DNA of 64,000 nucleotides from Lysobacter enzymogenes. GTDB taxonomy: Bacteria > Pseudomonadota > Gammaproteobacteria > Xanthomonadales > Xanthomonadaceae. The notes below the pieces were generated by a model. That model was given only the letters and a program-made list of their open reading frames with translations, did not search any database and was not told where the DNA came from. Position numbers and translations under genes: made by a program. Below, piece after piece: positions 26,588-35,319 of the stretch; within the stretch, counting starts at the first letter, position 1; each line of letters begins with the position of its first letter. The stretch is taken from NCBI RefSeq assembly GCF_023617245.1, contig NZ_CP067396.1:186001-250000 (forward strand), in the 5' to 3' direction.

Positions 26588-27973
26588 ATGAAGTACGCGA
26601 AGACCTTCGACGACCGCTCGCGCGAGCGGATGTGCAAGACGATGTTGTGGACCGCGCTGCCGCTGGCGGCGCTGATGGCGTTCGGCCCGGCCCACGCCGA
26701 GGACGCGGCGGCCGCGGCCGAAGCGGCCAAGCCGGTGGTCGACAAGGGCGACGTCGCCTGGATGCTGACCTCGACCCTGCTGGTGCTGTTGATGACCGTG
26801 CCCGGCCTGGCGCTGTTCTACGGCGGGCTGGTGCGCTCCAAGAACGTGCTGTCGGTGCTGATGCAGGTGTTGGCGGTGTTCTCGCTGATCGTGCTGCTGT
26901 GGGTGACGTACGGCTACTCGCTGGCGTTCGCCGGCGGCAACGCCTTCATCGGCACCTTCGACAAGCTGTTACTCAAGGGCGTGGACAAGGACTCGCTGGC
27001 GGCGACCTTCACCGCCGGCGTAGCCCTGCCCGAGTACGTGTTCGTGGCGTTCCAGTCGACCTTCGCCGGAATCACCGGCGCGCTGATCGTCGGCGCGTTC
27101 GCCGAGCGGATCAAGTTCGCCGCGGTGCTGCTGTTCGCAGCGATCTGGTTCACCTTCGCCTACCTGCCGATCGCGCACATGGTCTGGTACGGGCCGGACG
27201 GTTATCTGTTCGCCAAGGGCGCGATCGACTTCGCCGGCGGCACCGTGGTGCACATCAATGCCGGCATCGCCGGCCTGGTCGGCGCCTATTTCGTCGGCAA
27301 GCGGGTGGGATACGGACGCGAGGCGCTCAAGCCGCACAACGTCACCTTCACCATGATCGGCGCGTCGCTGCTGTGGGTGGGCTGGTTCGGCTTCAACGCC
27401 GGCTCCAACCTGGAGGCCACCTCCGGCGCGGCGTTGGCGTTCCTCAACACCTTGCTGGCCACGGCCGCGGCGGCGCTGGCGTGGAGCCTGGTGGAGAAGA
27501 TCGCCAAGGGCAAGTCGTCGATGCTCGGCGGCGCCTCGGGCGTGGTCGCCGGATTGGTCGCGATCACCCCGGCCTGCGGCACGGTCGGCCCGTTCGGCGC
27601 GATCGCCATCGGCGCCATCGCCGGCGCGGCCTGCGTGTGGGGCGTGCACGGGCTCAAGCGCCTGCTGCGCGCCGACGACGCGCTCGACGTGTTCGGCGTG
27701 CACGGCCTGGGCGGCATCATCGGCGCGCTGCTGACCGGCGTGTTCAGCGCGCCGGCGCTGGGCGGCTTCGGGCTCGGCGCGGGCAACGAGACCATCGCCG
27801 CGCAGGTCGGCGTGCAGGCGCTGGGCGTGGCGATCACGGTGGTGTGGTCGGGGCTGGTGTCGGTGGTGGCGTTCATGATCGTCAAGGCCGTGGTCGGCTT
27901 GCGCGTGGCCGAGGAAGCCGAGCGCGAGGGCCTGGACATCACCACGCATGGCGAGTCGGCGTACGAGAACTGA
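26588..27973 (+). CDS. amtB: Ammonium transporter
   Basis: A 461-residue inner-membrane ammonium channel of the Amt/Rh family. The N-terminal signal segment (LWTALPLAALMAFGPAHA) is followed by about 11 membrane helices; ALFYGGLVRSKN, the periplasmic aromatic region, and the twin histidines of the pore in DFAGGTVVHINAG and DVFGVHGLGG are conserved. The first ATG (26588, GAGAG upstream) gives 14 extra residues before a second ATG at 26630 that would start nearer the signal peptide; either is possible. Operon with glnK. Confidence 0.95.
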   Translation: MKYAKTFDDRSRERMCKTMLWTALPLAALMAFGPAHAEDAAAAAEAAKPVVDKGDVAWMLTSTLLVLLMTVPGLALFYGGLVRSKNVLSVLMQVLAVFSLIVLLWVTYGYSLAFAGGNAFIGTFDKLLLKGVDKDSLAATFTAGVALPEYVFVAFQSTFAGITGALIVGAFAERIKFAAVLLFAAIWFTFAYLPIAHMVWYGPDGYLFAKGAIDFAGGTVVHINAGIAGLVGAYFVGKRVGYGREALKPHNVTFTMIGASLLWVGWFGFNAGSNLEATSGAALAFLNTLLATAAAALAWSLVEKIAKGKSSMLGGASGVVAGLVAITPACGTVGPFGAIAIGAIAGAACVWGVHGLKRLLRADDALDVFGVHGLGGIIGALLTGVFSAPALGGFGLGAGNETIAAQVGVQALGVAITVVWSGLVSVVAFMIVKAVVGLRVAEEAEREGLDITTHGESAYEN

Positions 27974-28044
27974 GTGGATGCCCCTCTCCCGTTCGCGGGA
28001 GAGGGGCGATGGCGCGTGTTGGCGTTGCGCCGTAGGCGTGGTGT

Positions 28045-28126
28045 CGCGGTCGCGGCTTGCGCCGCTCCTACAGGGGCTTCGGACTGTTCGATTCCGACTG
28101 TAGGAGCGGCGCAAGCCGCGACCGCG
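28045..28126. repeat. Inverted pair of family-1 extragenic palindromes
   Basis: Two 28-base units, exact reverse complements of each other (28045-28072 inverted, 28099-28126 forward), are separated by 26 bases in the gap between amtB and the convergent oxygenase gene. Both are identical to the single unit at 14862. Together they could form a long hairpin and may act as a terminator or mRNA stabiliser. Confidence 0.92.
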
Positions 28127-28151
28127 ATACCCCGACTGCGGCGAAATCCGA

Positions 28152-29693
28152 TCACCCCGTCCGCAGCACGCCATCGTAGCCGCAACTGAGCAACCGGCCG
28201 TCTTCCAGCAACAACGCATCGGTAGCGAAGTTGTCGTGCCGCCGTTCGTCCAGCAGCGTCCCGTCGCGCGTCCACACCCGCACCCGCCCATCCTCGCCGC
28301 AACTGACCAGGCGCCCGTCGCCGAGCCAACGCACCCGTCGCACCGCGGCCTCGTGCGCGGGCCAGTCGCGCTCGCACCGCAGCGCGCCGTCGACGGCGTA
28401 CGCGAGGCGGACTCGGCCGTCGACGCCGGCGAAAGCGACGCGGGCGCCGCCTGCGTCCGCGCGAACGTCGACGCTGCGCAGCGGCGCGCCGCAATCGATG
28501 CTGGCCACGCGCTCGCCGCGTCGCGCATCCCACCACGCCAGTTCGGCGTCCTCGCTGGCGCTGAGCAGTCCCGAGCCGCCGAGCGCGCACAGCGACCATA
28601 CCCAGCCTGCGTGCGCGGCCCAGCCGCCCAGCGGCTCGCCGTCGTCGCGCCACAGGGCGATGCGGCCGTCGGCCGCGCCGCTGGCCAGGCGGCCGTCGCC
28701 GAGCCGGGCCAGGCACAGCGCCGCGGCGTCGTGAGCGACCTCGCTTCGAAGGCAGCGCCCGTCGTCGAGGCTCCAGACGCGCAGGCAGCGGTCGCGCGAT
28801 ACCGTCGCCAGCCGCGCGCCCGGCAATTCGCACAGACCCAGCACCGACTGCGCGTGGCCGCGCAGGCGCGCGCGCTCGCGGCCGTCGCCGGACCACAGCC
28901 GCACCTGCGCATCGCGCCCCGCGCTGGCGATGCGGCCGTCGGCCAGGCGCGCCAGCGTCCACACGTAGCCGTCGTGGCCCGGCGCGAACGGCGCTTCGGC
29001 GTGCGTCGCCGGCGCAGCCTCGCGACGGTCGTCGATGCGTTGGTACATCAGATCGCTGCGCAGCAGGTGCTTGACGCCGGCGGTCACCGCCTCGCCGGCA
29101 TGCCACAGCGCGTGATCGAACAGGATCAGCGTGCCCGCGCGCGGGCGCACCCGCGCCAGCGGCTCGCCGGCGGCCTCGCCGCCGCGGCCGGGGCCGCGCG
29201 CGTAGAACAGGGTGTCGCCGCCGACGAAGGCGTCGCCGTCGGTGAGGTAGATCATGAAGGTCAGGCGGCTGCGCAGGTCCGGGCCGCGGTGGTGCACGCC
29301 GTCCTGATGGATGTTGAAGCGTTGGCCGGGACGATAGCGGCACAGGCGCAGGCGTTCGTTGAGCGACGCCAGCCGCCAGCGCGTGCCGTCGGTGTCCGCG
29401 AGCTCGGCCGGCGCGTACTCGCGCAGGCGTTCGAACAAGCGTTGCGCCAGCGTCGGGTCGTCGAGCACCTGGCGGTCGTTGTTGCGGTAGGACGGCGGGT
29501 AATCTCCGCCGGCGCCGGCGAAACCGCGGGCCTCGGCGGCGGCGATCAGCGCCGCGCATTCGGCCGCATCGAGGACCCCGTGGATCAGCGCGCACGCGCC
29601 GAGCGAGGCCGGCAGCGGCCGTTCGATGGCGCGGGCAGCGGACGACGCGGCGTCCGCCCGCGAGGGCAGGAGCGTGTGGGCAGCGGCGTTCAT
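28152..29693 (-). CDS. Prolyl-4-hydroxylase-type 2-oxoglutarate/Fe(II) oxygenase fused to a WD40 propeller
   Basis: A 513-residue two-part cytoplasmic protein. Residues 30-220 match prolyl 4-hydroxylase-type oxygenases: iron ligands H129 and D131 (NIHQDG) and H198 (WHAGE), and the 2-oxoglutarate-binding basic residue K208 (VKHLLRSDLMY). Residues 235-513 hold seven WD40-like units with short repeats such as GHDGYVWTLARLADGRIASAGRD, AHDAAALCLARLGDGRLASG and AHEAAVRRVRWLGDGRLVSCGED, enough for one seven-bladed propeller. The propeller presumably picks a protein or peptide for hydroxylation; this is inference. No neighbour explains the role. The start at 29693 has only a moderate GGAA-type site. 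Confidence 0.87.
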   Translation of the reverse strand: MNAAAHTLLPSRADAASSAARAIERPLPASLGACALIHGVLDAAECAALIAAAEARGFAGAGGDYPPSYRNNDRQVLDDPTLAQRLFERLREYAPAELADTDGTRWRLASLNERLRLCRYRPGQRFNIHQDGVHHRGPDLRSRLTFMIYLTDGDAFVGGDTLFYARGPGRGGEAAGEPLARVRPRAGTLILFDHALWHAGEAVTAGVKHLLRSDLMYQRIDDRREAAPATHAEAPFAPGHDGYVWTLARLADGRIASAGRDAQVRLWSGDGRERARLRGHAQSVLGLCELPGARLATVSRDRCLRVWSLDDGRCLRSEVAHDAAALCLARLGDGRLASGAADGRIALWRDDGEPLGGWAAHAGWVWSLCALGGSGLLSASEDAELAWWDARRGERVASIDCGAPLRSVDVRADAGGARVAFAGVDGRVRLAYAVDGALRCERDWPAHEAAVRRVRWLGDGRLVSCGEDGRVRVWTRDGTLLDERRHDNFATDALLLEDGRLLSCGYDGVLRTG

Positions 29694-30489
29694 TTCGATT
29701 CCTTCCTTCTGGTGCGGACTTGCGTCCGCGGCCGCGGCGATGCGCTCGGGTAAAACTTACTCCTGCGCGGGCACGGCGTCGAGATGGGGCTGCGGGGGGC
29801 GGACGGGACGCTGGCAAGCGCTGGGCTCGCGCGCGAACGGCGCCGGTCGCGTGGGCTTCGCGGGGCGCTTTCGTCGGTTGTCGCGGTATCTCGGTCGGCG
29901 TGGTTTGCGCTGCTTCTGCAAAGACGGCGGCGGTGTTGGTATCCGACAGCGCGAGCCGCGACCGCGGCGATGGAGCGACGACGCAGACAGCGAAGAGCGT
30001 CCGCGATCCTCGGGTCCCGTCCCGTTCGCGCAAACGGAAGCGAAGCCGCCAATGCGCAACGTCGCAACGCACCGCGAACGTCCAGCCGAACTGTTTGCGC
30101 ACGTACGTTCGCGCGACAAAAAACGTCGCCAACCATTCCCGATTGGATAATCGTTTTCCGCAATCCAATCGCGCGCGCAGGCATCGCGACGCGCATCGCG
30201 TTCGTTCATCGCGTTGCCAAAACGCGCGCTGCGCATTCATGCGAACGTCGGCCGCGAGGATGCGCAATCCATGATGTTTTCGTCGAAGCCGATGTGACCG
30301 CAGGTGGTTTAGCGGTTGTCGAATAAATATTCCGCCCTAGGCTCCAGTGCGCGGGCATAGCGCTGCCCGCGCACCACGTCCGGACGCGCTCGCGCAACGC
30401 CGCACGCCCCACTGCTGGACACGCGAGAGGGACCAGGACGGTTCCGCCGCAGATCGCGGCTCATCGAAACCTCACGGGAGTTTCGCCTC
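29694..30489. other. Long intergenic region without a convincing gene
   Basis: About 800 bases between divergent genes. Several overlapping frames are open, but their products are Arg/Ala-rich with no consistent codon bias or domain. Base composition drops towards 30100-30340, where AT-rich stretches and the dyad GAATA-AA-TATTC (30319-30330) occur. The protease promoter and a long leader probably lie there. No RNA gene was recognised. Confidence 0.6.
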
Positions 30490-31887
30490 ATGTCTACGCA
30501 ATCCACGCTCCGCCTCCGCCGGCACGTCCTGGCGGCCGCCGTCCTCGGCGTCATCGCCGCGCCGGCCTTCGCCTCCGACCGGGTCGATCTCAGCGGCCTG
30601 AAGGCCGACGCGCCGGTCGACGGTTTCCTGGTCACCTACGACGCCGGCGCGCCCAAGGCCGCGGCGTTCCAGCGCGATCTCGACATCGCCCTGGCGTCGG
30701 TCGGCCGCAAGGACCTGAAGATCCGGCACACCCGCACCATTTCCACCGGCGCCGAGCTGGTCGAAGTCAACCGCACGCTCGACGTGGTCGAAGCGGCGGC
30801 GCTGATGAAGAGCATCGCCGCCGATCCGCGGGTGAAGTTCGTCGAGCCCAACGCGCGCTTCTATCCCGCCTTCACCCCGAACGACACCAACTATCCGTCG
30901 CAGTGGGGCCTGCACGGCACCTGGGGCATCAAGGCCAACACCGCCTGGGACAACACCTATCAGGGCCAGGGCAAGATCATCGCGGTGATCGATACCGGCA
31001 TCACCGATCATCCCGATCTGGTCGGCAACCTGACCTCGCCGCTGGGCTACGACTTCATCAGCAATGCCGCCACCGCCAACGACGGCGGCGGGCGCGACGC
31101 CGATCCGCACGATCCGGGCGACTGGACCACCGCGGGCCAGTGCGGCCTGGGCCAGCCGGCGCGCAATTCCAGCTGGCACGGCACCCACGTCAGCGGCATC
31201 GCCGCGGGCGTGACCAACAACGCGGCCGGCATCGCCGGCACCGCGTTCAAGGCCAAGATCCTCAGCGCGCGCGTGCTCGGCCGCTGCGGCGGCACCCTGG
31301 CCGACATCGCCGATGCGATCACCTGGGCGTCCGGCGGCACCGTCAGCGGCGTGCCCTCGGTCGGCGCCAACAAGGCCACGGTGATCAACATGAGCCTGGG
31401 CGGTGGCGGCGCGTGCTCGTCGACCTCGGCGATGCAGGTGGCGATCACCAACGCCTACAACGCCGGTACCACGGTGGTGGTGGCGGCCGGCAACAGCAAC
31501 GCTCCGGCCTCGGGCTTCCAGCCGGCCAGCTGCGCCAACGTGATCAACGTCGGCGCGACGACCTCGGCCGGCGTGCGCGCGAGCTTCTCCAACCACGGTT
31601 CGCTGGTGGACGTGGCCGCGCCGGGCCAGAGCATCCTGTCCACGCTCAACGCCGGCACCACCACGCCGGGCGCGTTCAACTACGTCAACTACAACGGCAC
31701 CTCGATGGCGGCGCCGTTCGTGGCCGGCATCGTCGCGCTGATGCAGTCCAAGCCGAGCCCGGACCTGAGCCCGGCGCAGGTGGAGCAGATCATCAAGAGC
31801 ACCGCCTCGCCGTTCGCCTCGCCGCAGAGCCCGACCATCGGCACCGGCATCGCCAACGCCGACGCGGCCACCGACGCCACGCCGTAA
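30490..31887 (+). CDS. Secreted subtilisin-family (S8) serine protease
   Basis: A 465-residue extracellular protease precursor. A signal peptide (residues 1-29, ending APAFAS) is followed by an I9-type propeptide (about 42-125, FLVTYDAG ... VKFVEPNARF). The S8 domain then carries the triad D168 (VIDTGITDHPDL), H230 (HGTHVSG) and S405 (NGTSMAAPF), with oxyanion asparagine N335 in AAGNSN. No C-terminal P-domain or PPC domain follows, so the mature enzyme is about 34 kDa. The ATG at 30490 has GGGAG upstream. Such proteases are typical of predatory Lysobacter. A terminator follows. Confidence 0.95.
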   Translation: MSTQSTLRLRRHVLAAAVLGVIAAPAFASDRVDLSGLKADAPVDGFLVTYDAGAPKAAAFQRDLDIALASVGRKDLKIRHTRTISTGAELVEVNRTLDVVEAAALMKSIAADPRVKFVEPNARFYPAFTPNDTNYPSQWGLHGTWGIKANTAWDNTYQGQGKIIAVIDTGITDHPDLVGNLTSPLGYDFISNAATANDGGGRDADPHDPGDWTTAGQCGLGQPARNSSWHGTHVSGIAAGVTNNAAGIAGTAFKAKILSARVLGRCGGTLADIADAITWASGGTVSGVPSVGANKATVINMSLGGGGACSSTSAMQVAITNAYNAGTTVVVAAGNSNAPASGFQPASCANVINVGATTSAGVRASFSNHGSLVDVAAPGQSILSTLNAGTTTPGAFNYVNYNGTSMAAPFVAGIVALMQSKPSPDLSPAQVEQIIKSTASPFASPQSPTIGTGIANADAATDATP

Positions 31888-31950
31888 GCGCTTCCCACCG
31901 CGGCCGCGCACGCCGCGGCCGCGGCCGGAGCATTGGTCGATGGCGATCCG

Positions 31951-31983
31951 CGGACTCCGGCTTCGGCCGGGGTCCGTTTTTTT
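31951..31983 (+). terminator. Rho-independent terminator of the protease gene
   Basis: An 11-bp stem (CGGACTCCGGC / GCCGGGGTCCG, one G-T pair) closed by a TTCG tetraloop is followed by seven T residues. Confidence 0.93.
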
Positions 31984-32295
31984 GTAGGACCGGCCCGCGT
32001 CGGTGCGCACGTGCGCGATCGCGACGCCCCCGCGCAAGCGCCGTGACGCAGTGCGCAATCGTCGGCCGTATACGCCTGCGCGCGGCGCGCCCCGGGCAGG
32101 CCGGGCCCGCGCGCGCAAGCGCGACTTTGGTCCAAGGCGGGTTCTCGCCTGAACCCATCGAAATCGCCCGCGCGCGCCGAAAACGCCCGATTCGCGTGAC
32201 CCGCATCACGCAAGCGCCGCACAGCCGTCCTGTCCCGCGCGCGCGTTCGATTTCCACGGAAATCGTGCTGCATTGCGGCATCGTGTCCATCATGT

Positions 32296-32309
32296 TGACA
32301 GCGCTGTCA
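32296..32309. promoter_or_regulatory. Perfect 14-bp palindromic operator, LacI-type
   Basis: TGACAGCGCTGTCA, a perfect dyad with central CG, lies 124 bases upstream of the second TonB receptor start. It is the same as the nag-locus operator core except for one symmetric base change. The LacI regulator encoded at 36933-37958 is the natural candidate to bind it. Confidence 0.68.
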
Positions 32310-32432
32310 TAGCCGGGCTACAAGCTGGCCGCATCTTTCGGCCGGCTCCGCTGCAGGGGGCGCCCGCGCCGCGCCAACGCCAAGACAGACACGCGACCGG
32401 ACTCGCCGCCGGCGCCGGGAGGGGATGTTGCG

Positions 32433-35117
32433 ATGATCGTGGACAACCGTAGTTCGCGCCTGAGCGTGGCCATCGTGGCGGCCCTGCTGGCCGGCACCGC
32501 CGCCGCGCAGGAGATCGCGCCCGCGCAAGCCGGCGCCGCGCCGCCGCCGGCCGCCGAAGCGCGCGCCGCGCAGCGCGCCACCGACCTGGACTCGGTCATC
32601 GTCACCGTCGAGCGCCGCGCGCAGAGCCTGCAGAAGTACGCCGGCACCGCCCAGGCGCTGTCGCAGGACGACCTGCGCGGCCTGGGCATCAACAACGAAC
32701 TGCGGCAGATGCAGGTGGCCGTGCCCGGCCTGAGCATCGCCAACCAGGAGGGCGCGACCGAGGTCTTCATCCGCGGCGTGGGTTCGTCCAACAACACCGA
32801 GCTCGGCGATCCCGGCGCGGCGCCGCACATCAACGGCGCCTACATCCCGCGTCCGCGCGGCCTGGGCGGGATGTTCTTCGACCTGGAACGCGTCGAGATC
32901 AACAAAGGCCCGCAGGGCACGCTGCGCGGGCGCAACGCGCTGGCCGGCACGCTCAACATCGTGACCAAGAAGCCCGAACTCGGCGGCGAATTCAGCGGCT
33001 ACGTGCAGGCCGAGGCCGGCAACCGCGACCAGAAGGGCTACGAGACCGCGTTGAATTTCCCGCTCGGCGACTACGCCGCGCTGCGCCTGTCGGGCTATCA
33101 CGTCGAGAAGGAAGCCGGGTTCAAGAACGTCGGCCTGTGGGGCCACCTCAAACCCGCCGGCCTCCAGGACGACAGCGCCGGCCGCCTGTCGTTCCTGTAC
33201 GAGCCCGACGAGAAGCTGCAGGTGTTCGCGATGCTCGACGTCGGCCGCGAACTCGGCACCGGCTATCCGGGCGCCGGCGTGTTCCGCGCCGCGCAGGCCG
33301 GCTTCGAGCCGGACGACATCGACATGCGCGCGGTGGTCTACCGCGGCGTGCAGGGCAAGGTCGACAACAAACTGTGGGGTTTCCAGGGCCAGGTGCGCTA
33401 CGACTTCGGCGCGGTCAACCTGGAGTACAGCGGCAGCTACCGCGATGTCGATTATTTCCAGATCAACGCCGCCGCCGACGGCAACAGCTGGCCGGGCCGC
33501 GATCTGCGCGAGCGTCCGCCGGGCGAGCCGGCGAGCTGGGGCGGGGTCGACTACGACAACTTCGGCACCAACTACCTGCAGGCGCGTTCGCAGTCGCAGA
33601 CCCACGAACTGCGGCTGTCGTCCGACGACGACGCGCGTTTCCGCTGGACCACCGGCGGCTTCTACTTCCACGAGAAGCAGCAGGTCGGTTTCATCTCGCT
33701 GACCGACAAGGGCGCGTTCTACTCGGGCACCGAGTTCACCATGCCCGACGTCGACGGCCGCTCGTGGGCGGTGTACGGCGACGGCACCTTCGACGTCAAC
33801 GAACGTTTCCGGGTCAAGGGCGGACTGCGCTACACCGAGGAACGCAAGTCGCGCGACGGCATCGGCGGCAACTGGACGATGGGCTTCGGCGGCGACGGCG
33901 GCGTGTTCCAGACCCGCCTGGGCACCGAGGGCTTCATGCCCGCGCTGCTCGACCGGCCGAGTTTCGACGTGACCGGCTTGACCAGCAACGCCGACCTCGC
34001 CCGCTTCCTGCTGCAGGGCATCCTGCGCGCCGGCGCGCGCGACACCATGCAGCAGCAGTTGGCTGGCATCGTCGACGGCACCCGCCCGAACGGCACCTGC
34101 ATCGACCGTCCCGACATCGGCGGCAACACCGCGAACTGCCCGGCCGACGGCCAGCACAGCTTCATCGCCCTGGGCGTGCCGGCGGCGCAGCACGGCTCCA
34201 GCGCGTTCGAGTTCACCGACTGGCGCATCGGCGCCGAGTACGACCTCAGCGAACGCAACCTGCTCTACGCGACCGTCTCCACCGGCCACAAGGCCGGCGG
34301 TTTCAACGACAGCTTCGACGTCAACGTGATCCCGGAGACCTACAAGCCGGAGAAGCTGACCGCGCTGGAGATCGGCTCCAAGAACTCGTTCCAGTTCCTC
34401 GGCCGTCCCGCCAGCTTCAACGTGTCGGGGTTCTATTACGACTACGAAGACCAGGTGTTCCAGGACCTGAGCGTGATCGCGTTCAATCCCGACGGCGAGG
34501 CCAGCGGCTTCGCCCTGGTCAACCGCAACGTCGGCAAGTCCGAGCTGTACGGCGTCGAGGCCGAGGGCCGGTTCCGTTTCGGTGCCGGCTTCACCCTCGA
34601 CCTCAACGCGCTGTACCTGCAGACCAAGATCAAGCGCGGCGTGGTCGCCGACGTGCGCAGCCAGGACTTCGGCAACGGCGGCATCACCTCGCAGATCGAC
34701 CTGTCGGGCAACGAGTTGCCGCTGTCGTCGAAGATCACCTTCAACGCGCGCCTGCAGCAGGCCTTCGACGTGCCCGGCGGCAGTTTCGACTGGCAGATCC
34801 TCGCCGCGTATCGATCCGCGTTCTACCTAACCCAGTACAACAACCGCCCGGTGACCTTCCTGCGCGACACCGCCGGCACGGTCGACCGGATCGAGGATTC
34901 GGCCACGGCCGGCTTTCCCGATCGCCAGGACGGCTTCACCCAGATCAACGCCGGCGCCGGCTACACCACGTCTAACGGCGCCTGGCGCTTCGAACTGTGG
35001 GGCGCGAACCTGACCAACAAGGACGTGTCGCAGAAGGCCCTGGTCGGCTCGGGCGTGAACACGCGCTTCCTCAACGACGCACGCAGCTACGGCCTGCGCG
35101 TGCGTTGGAACTTCTGA
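32433..35117 (+). CDS. TonB-dependent receptor (probable beta-glucoside/oligosaccharide uptake)
   Basis: An 894-residue outer-membrane receptor. Signal peptide 1-25 (VAALLAGTAAAQ), an Ala/Pro-rich linker, TonB-box-like DSVIVTVERR, plug motifs VFIRGVG, VEINKGPQGTLRGRNALAGTLNIVTKKP, and a barrel ending GLRVRWNF. The sequence type resembles the siderophore-like (FecA/FepA-style) branch rather than the first receptor's branch. However, it is followed by a sugar symporter, a LacI regulator and a GH3 glucosidase, which points to a sugar. The ATG at 32433 has GGGAGGGG upstream. A LacI-type operator precedes it. Confidence 0.9.
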   Translation: MIVDNRSSRLSVAIVAALLAGTAAAQEIAPAQAGAAPPPAAEARAAQRATDLDSVIVTVERRAQSLQKYAGTAQALSQDDLRGLGINNELRQMQVAVPGLSIANQEGATEVFIRGVGSSNNTELGDPGAAPHINGAYIPRPRGLGGMFFDLERVEINKGPQGTLRGRNALAGTLNIVTKKPELGGEFSGYVQAEAGNRDQKGYETALNFPLGDYAALRLSGYHVEKEAGFKNVGLWGHLKPAGLQDDSAGRLSFLYEPDEKLQVFAMLDVGRELGTGYPGAGVFRAAQAGFEPDDIDMRAVVYRGVQGKVDNKLWGFQGQVRYDFGAVNLEYSGSYRDVDYFQINAAADGNSWPGRDLRERPPGEPASWGGVDYDNFGTNYLQARSQSQTHELRLSSDDDARFRWTTGGFYFHEKQQVGFISLTDKGAFYSGTEFTMPDVDGRSWAVYGDGTFDVNERFRVKGGLRYTEERKSRDGIGGNWTMGFGGDGGVFQTRLGTEGFMPALLDRPSFDVTGLTSNADLARFLLQGILRAGARDTMQQQLAGIVDGTRPNGTCIDRPDIGGNTANCPADGQHSFIALGVPAAQHGSSAFEFTDWRIGAEYDLSERNLLYATVSTGHKAGGFNDSFDVNVIPETYKPEKLTALEIGSKNSFQFLGRPASFNVSGFYYDYEDQVFQDLSVIAFNPDGEASGFALVNRNVGKSELYGVEAEGRFRFGAGFTLDLNALYLQTKIKRGVVADVRSQDFGNGGITSQIDLSGNELPLSSKITFNARLQQAFDVPGGSFDWQILAAYRSAFYLTQYNNRPVTFLRDTAGTVDRIEDSATAGFPDRQDGFTQINAGAGYTTSNGAWRFELWGANLTNKDVSQKALVGSGVNTRFLNDARSYGLRVRWNF

Positions 35118-35319
35118 TGGCCACCGCACCGCGTCCCTGCCTCGCCGTCCCGCTCCGCGCGCGTCCCCACGGCGCGCGGGCGGGGCAGCGGGGTGTCGTC
35201 GCGGCGCCGTCGCCCGCCATTGCAATCGAATTCTTGCCCCAAACCGCCGTCCAGCCATGGCCAGCCCCGGGCGCGGCGGGTAGAACGGACGCAACCGCGC
35301 AATCCCGCCACGGAGCCGC

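Larger units (their letters stand above)
31888..32432. other. Intergenic region: terminator plus receptor promoter region
   Basis: Contains the protease terminator (31951-31983) and, near the right end, the LacI-type palindrome at 32296-32309. The stretch between them carries no supported gene. Confidence 0.7.

Noticed and set aside
29757..30326. Several overlapping small ORFs in the region upstream of the protease
   Set aside because: They disagree in frame and strand, lack ribosome binding sites and have Arg/Ser-rich products typical of non-coding GC-rich DNA.
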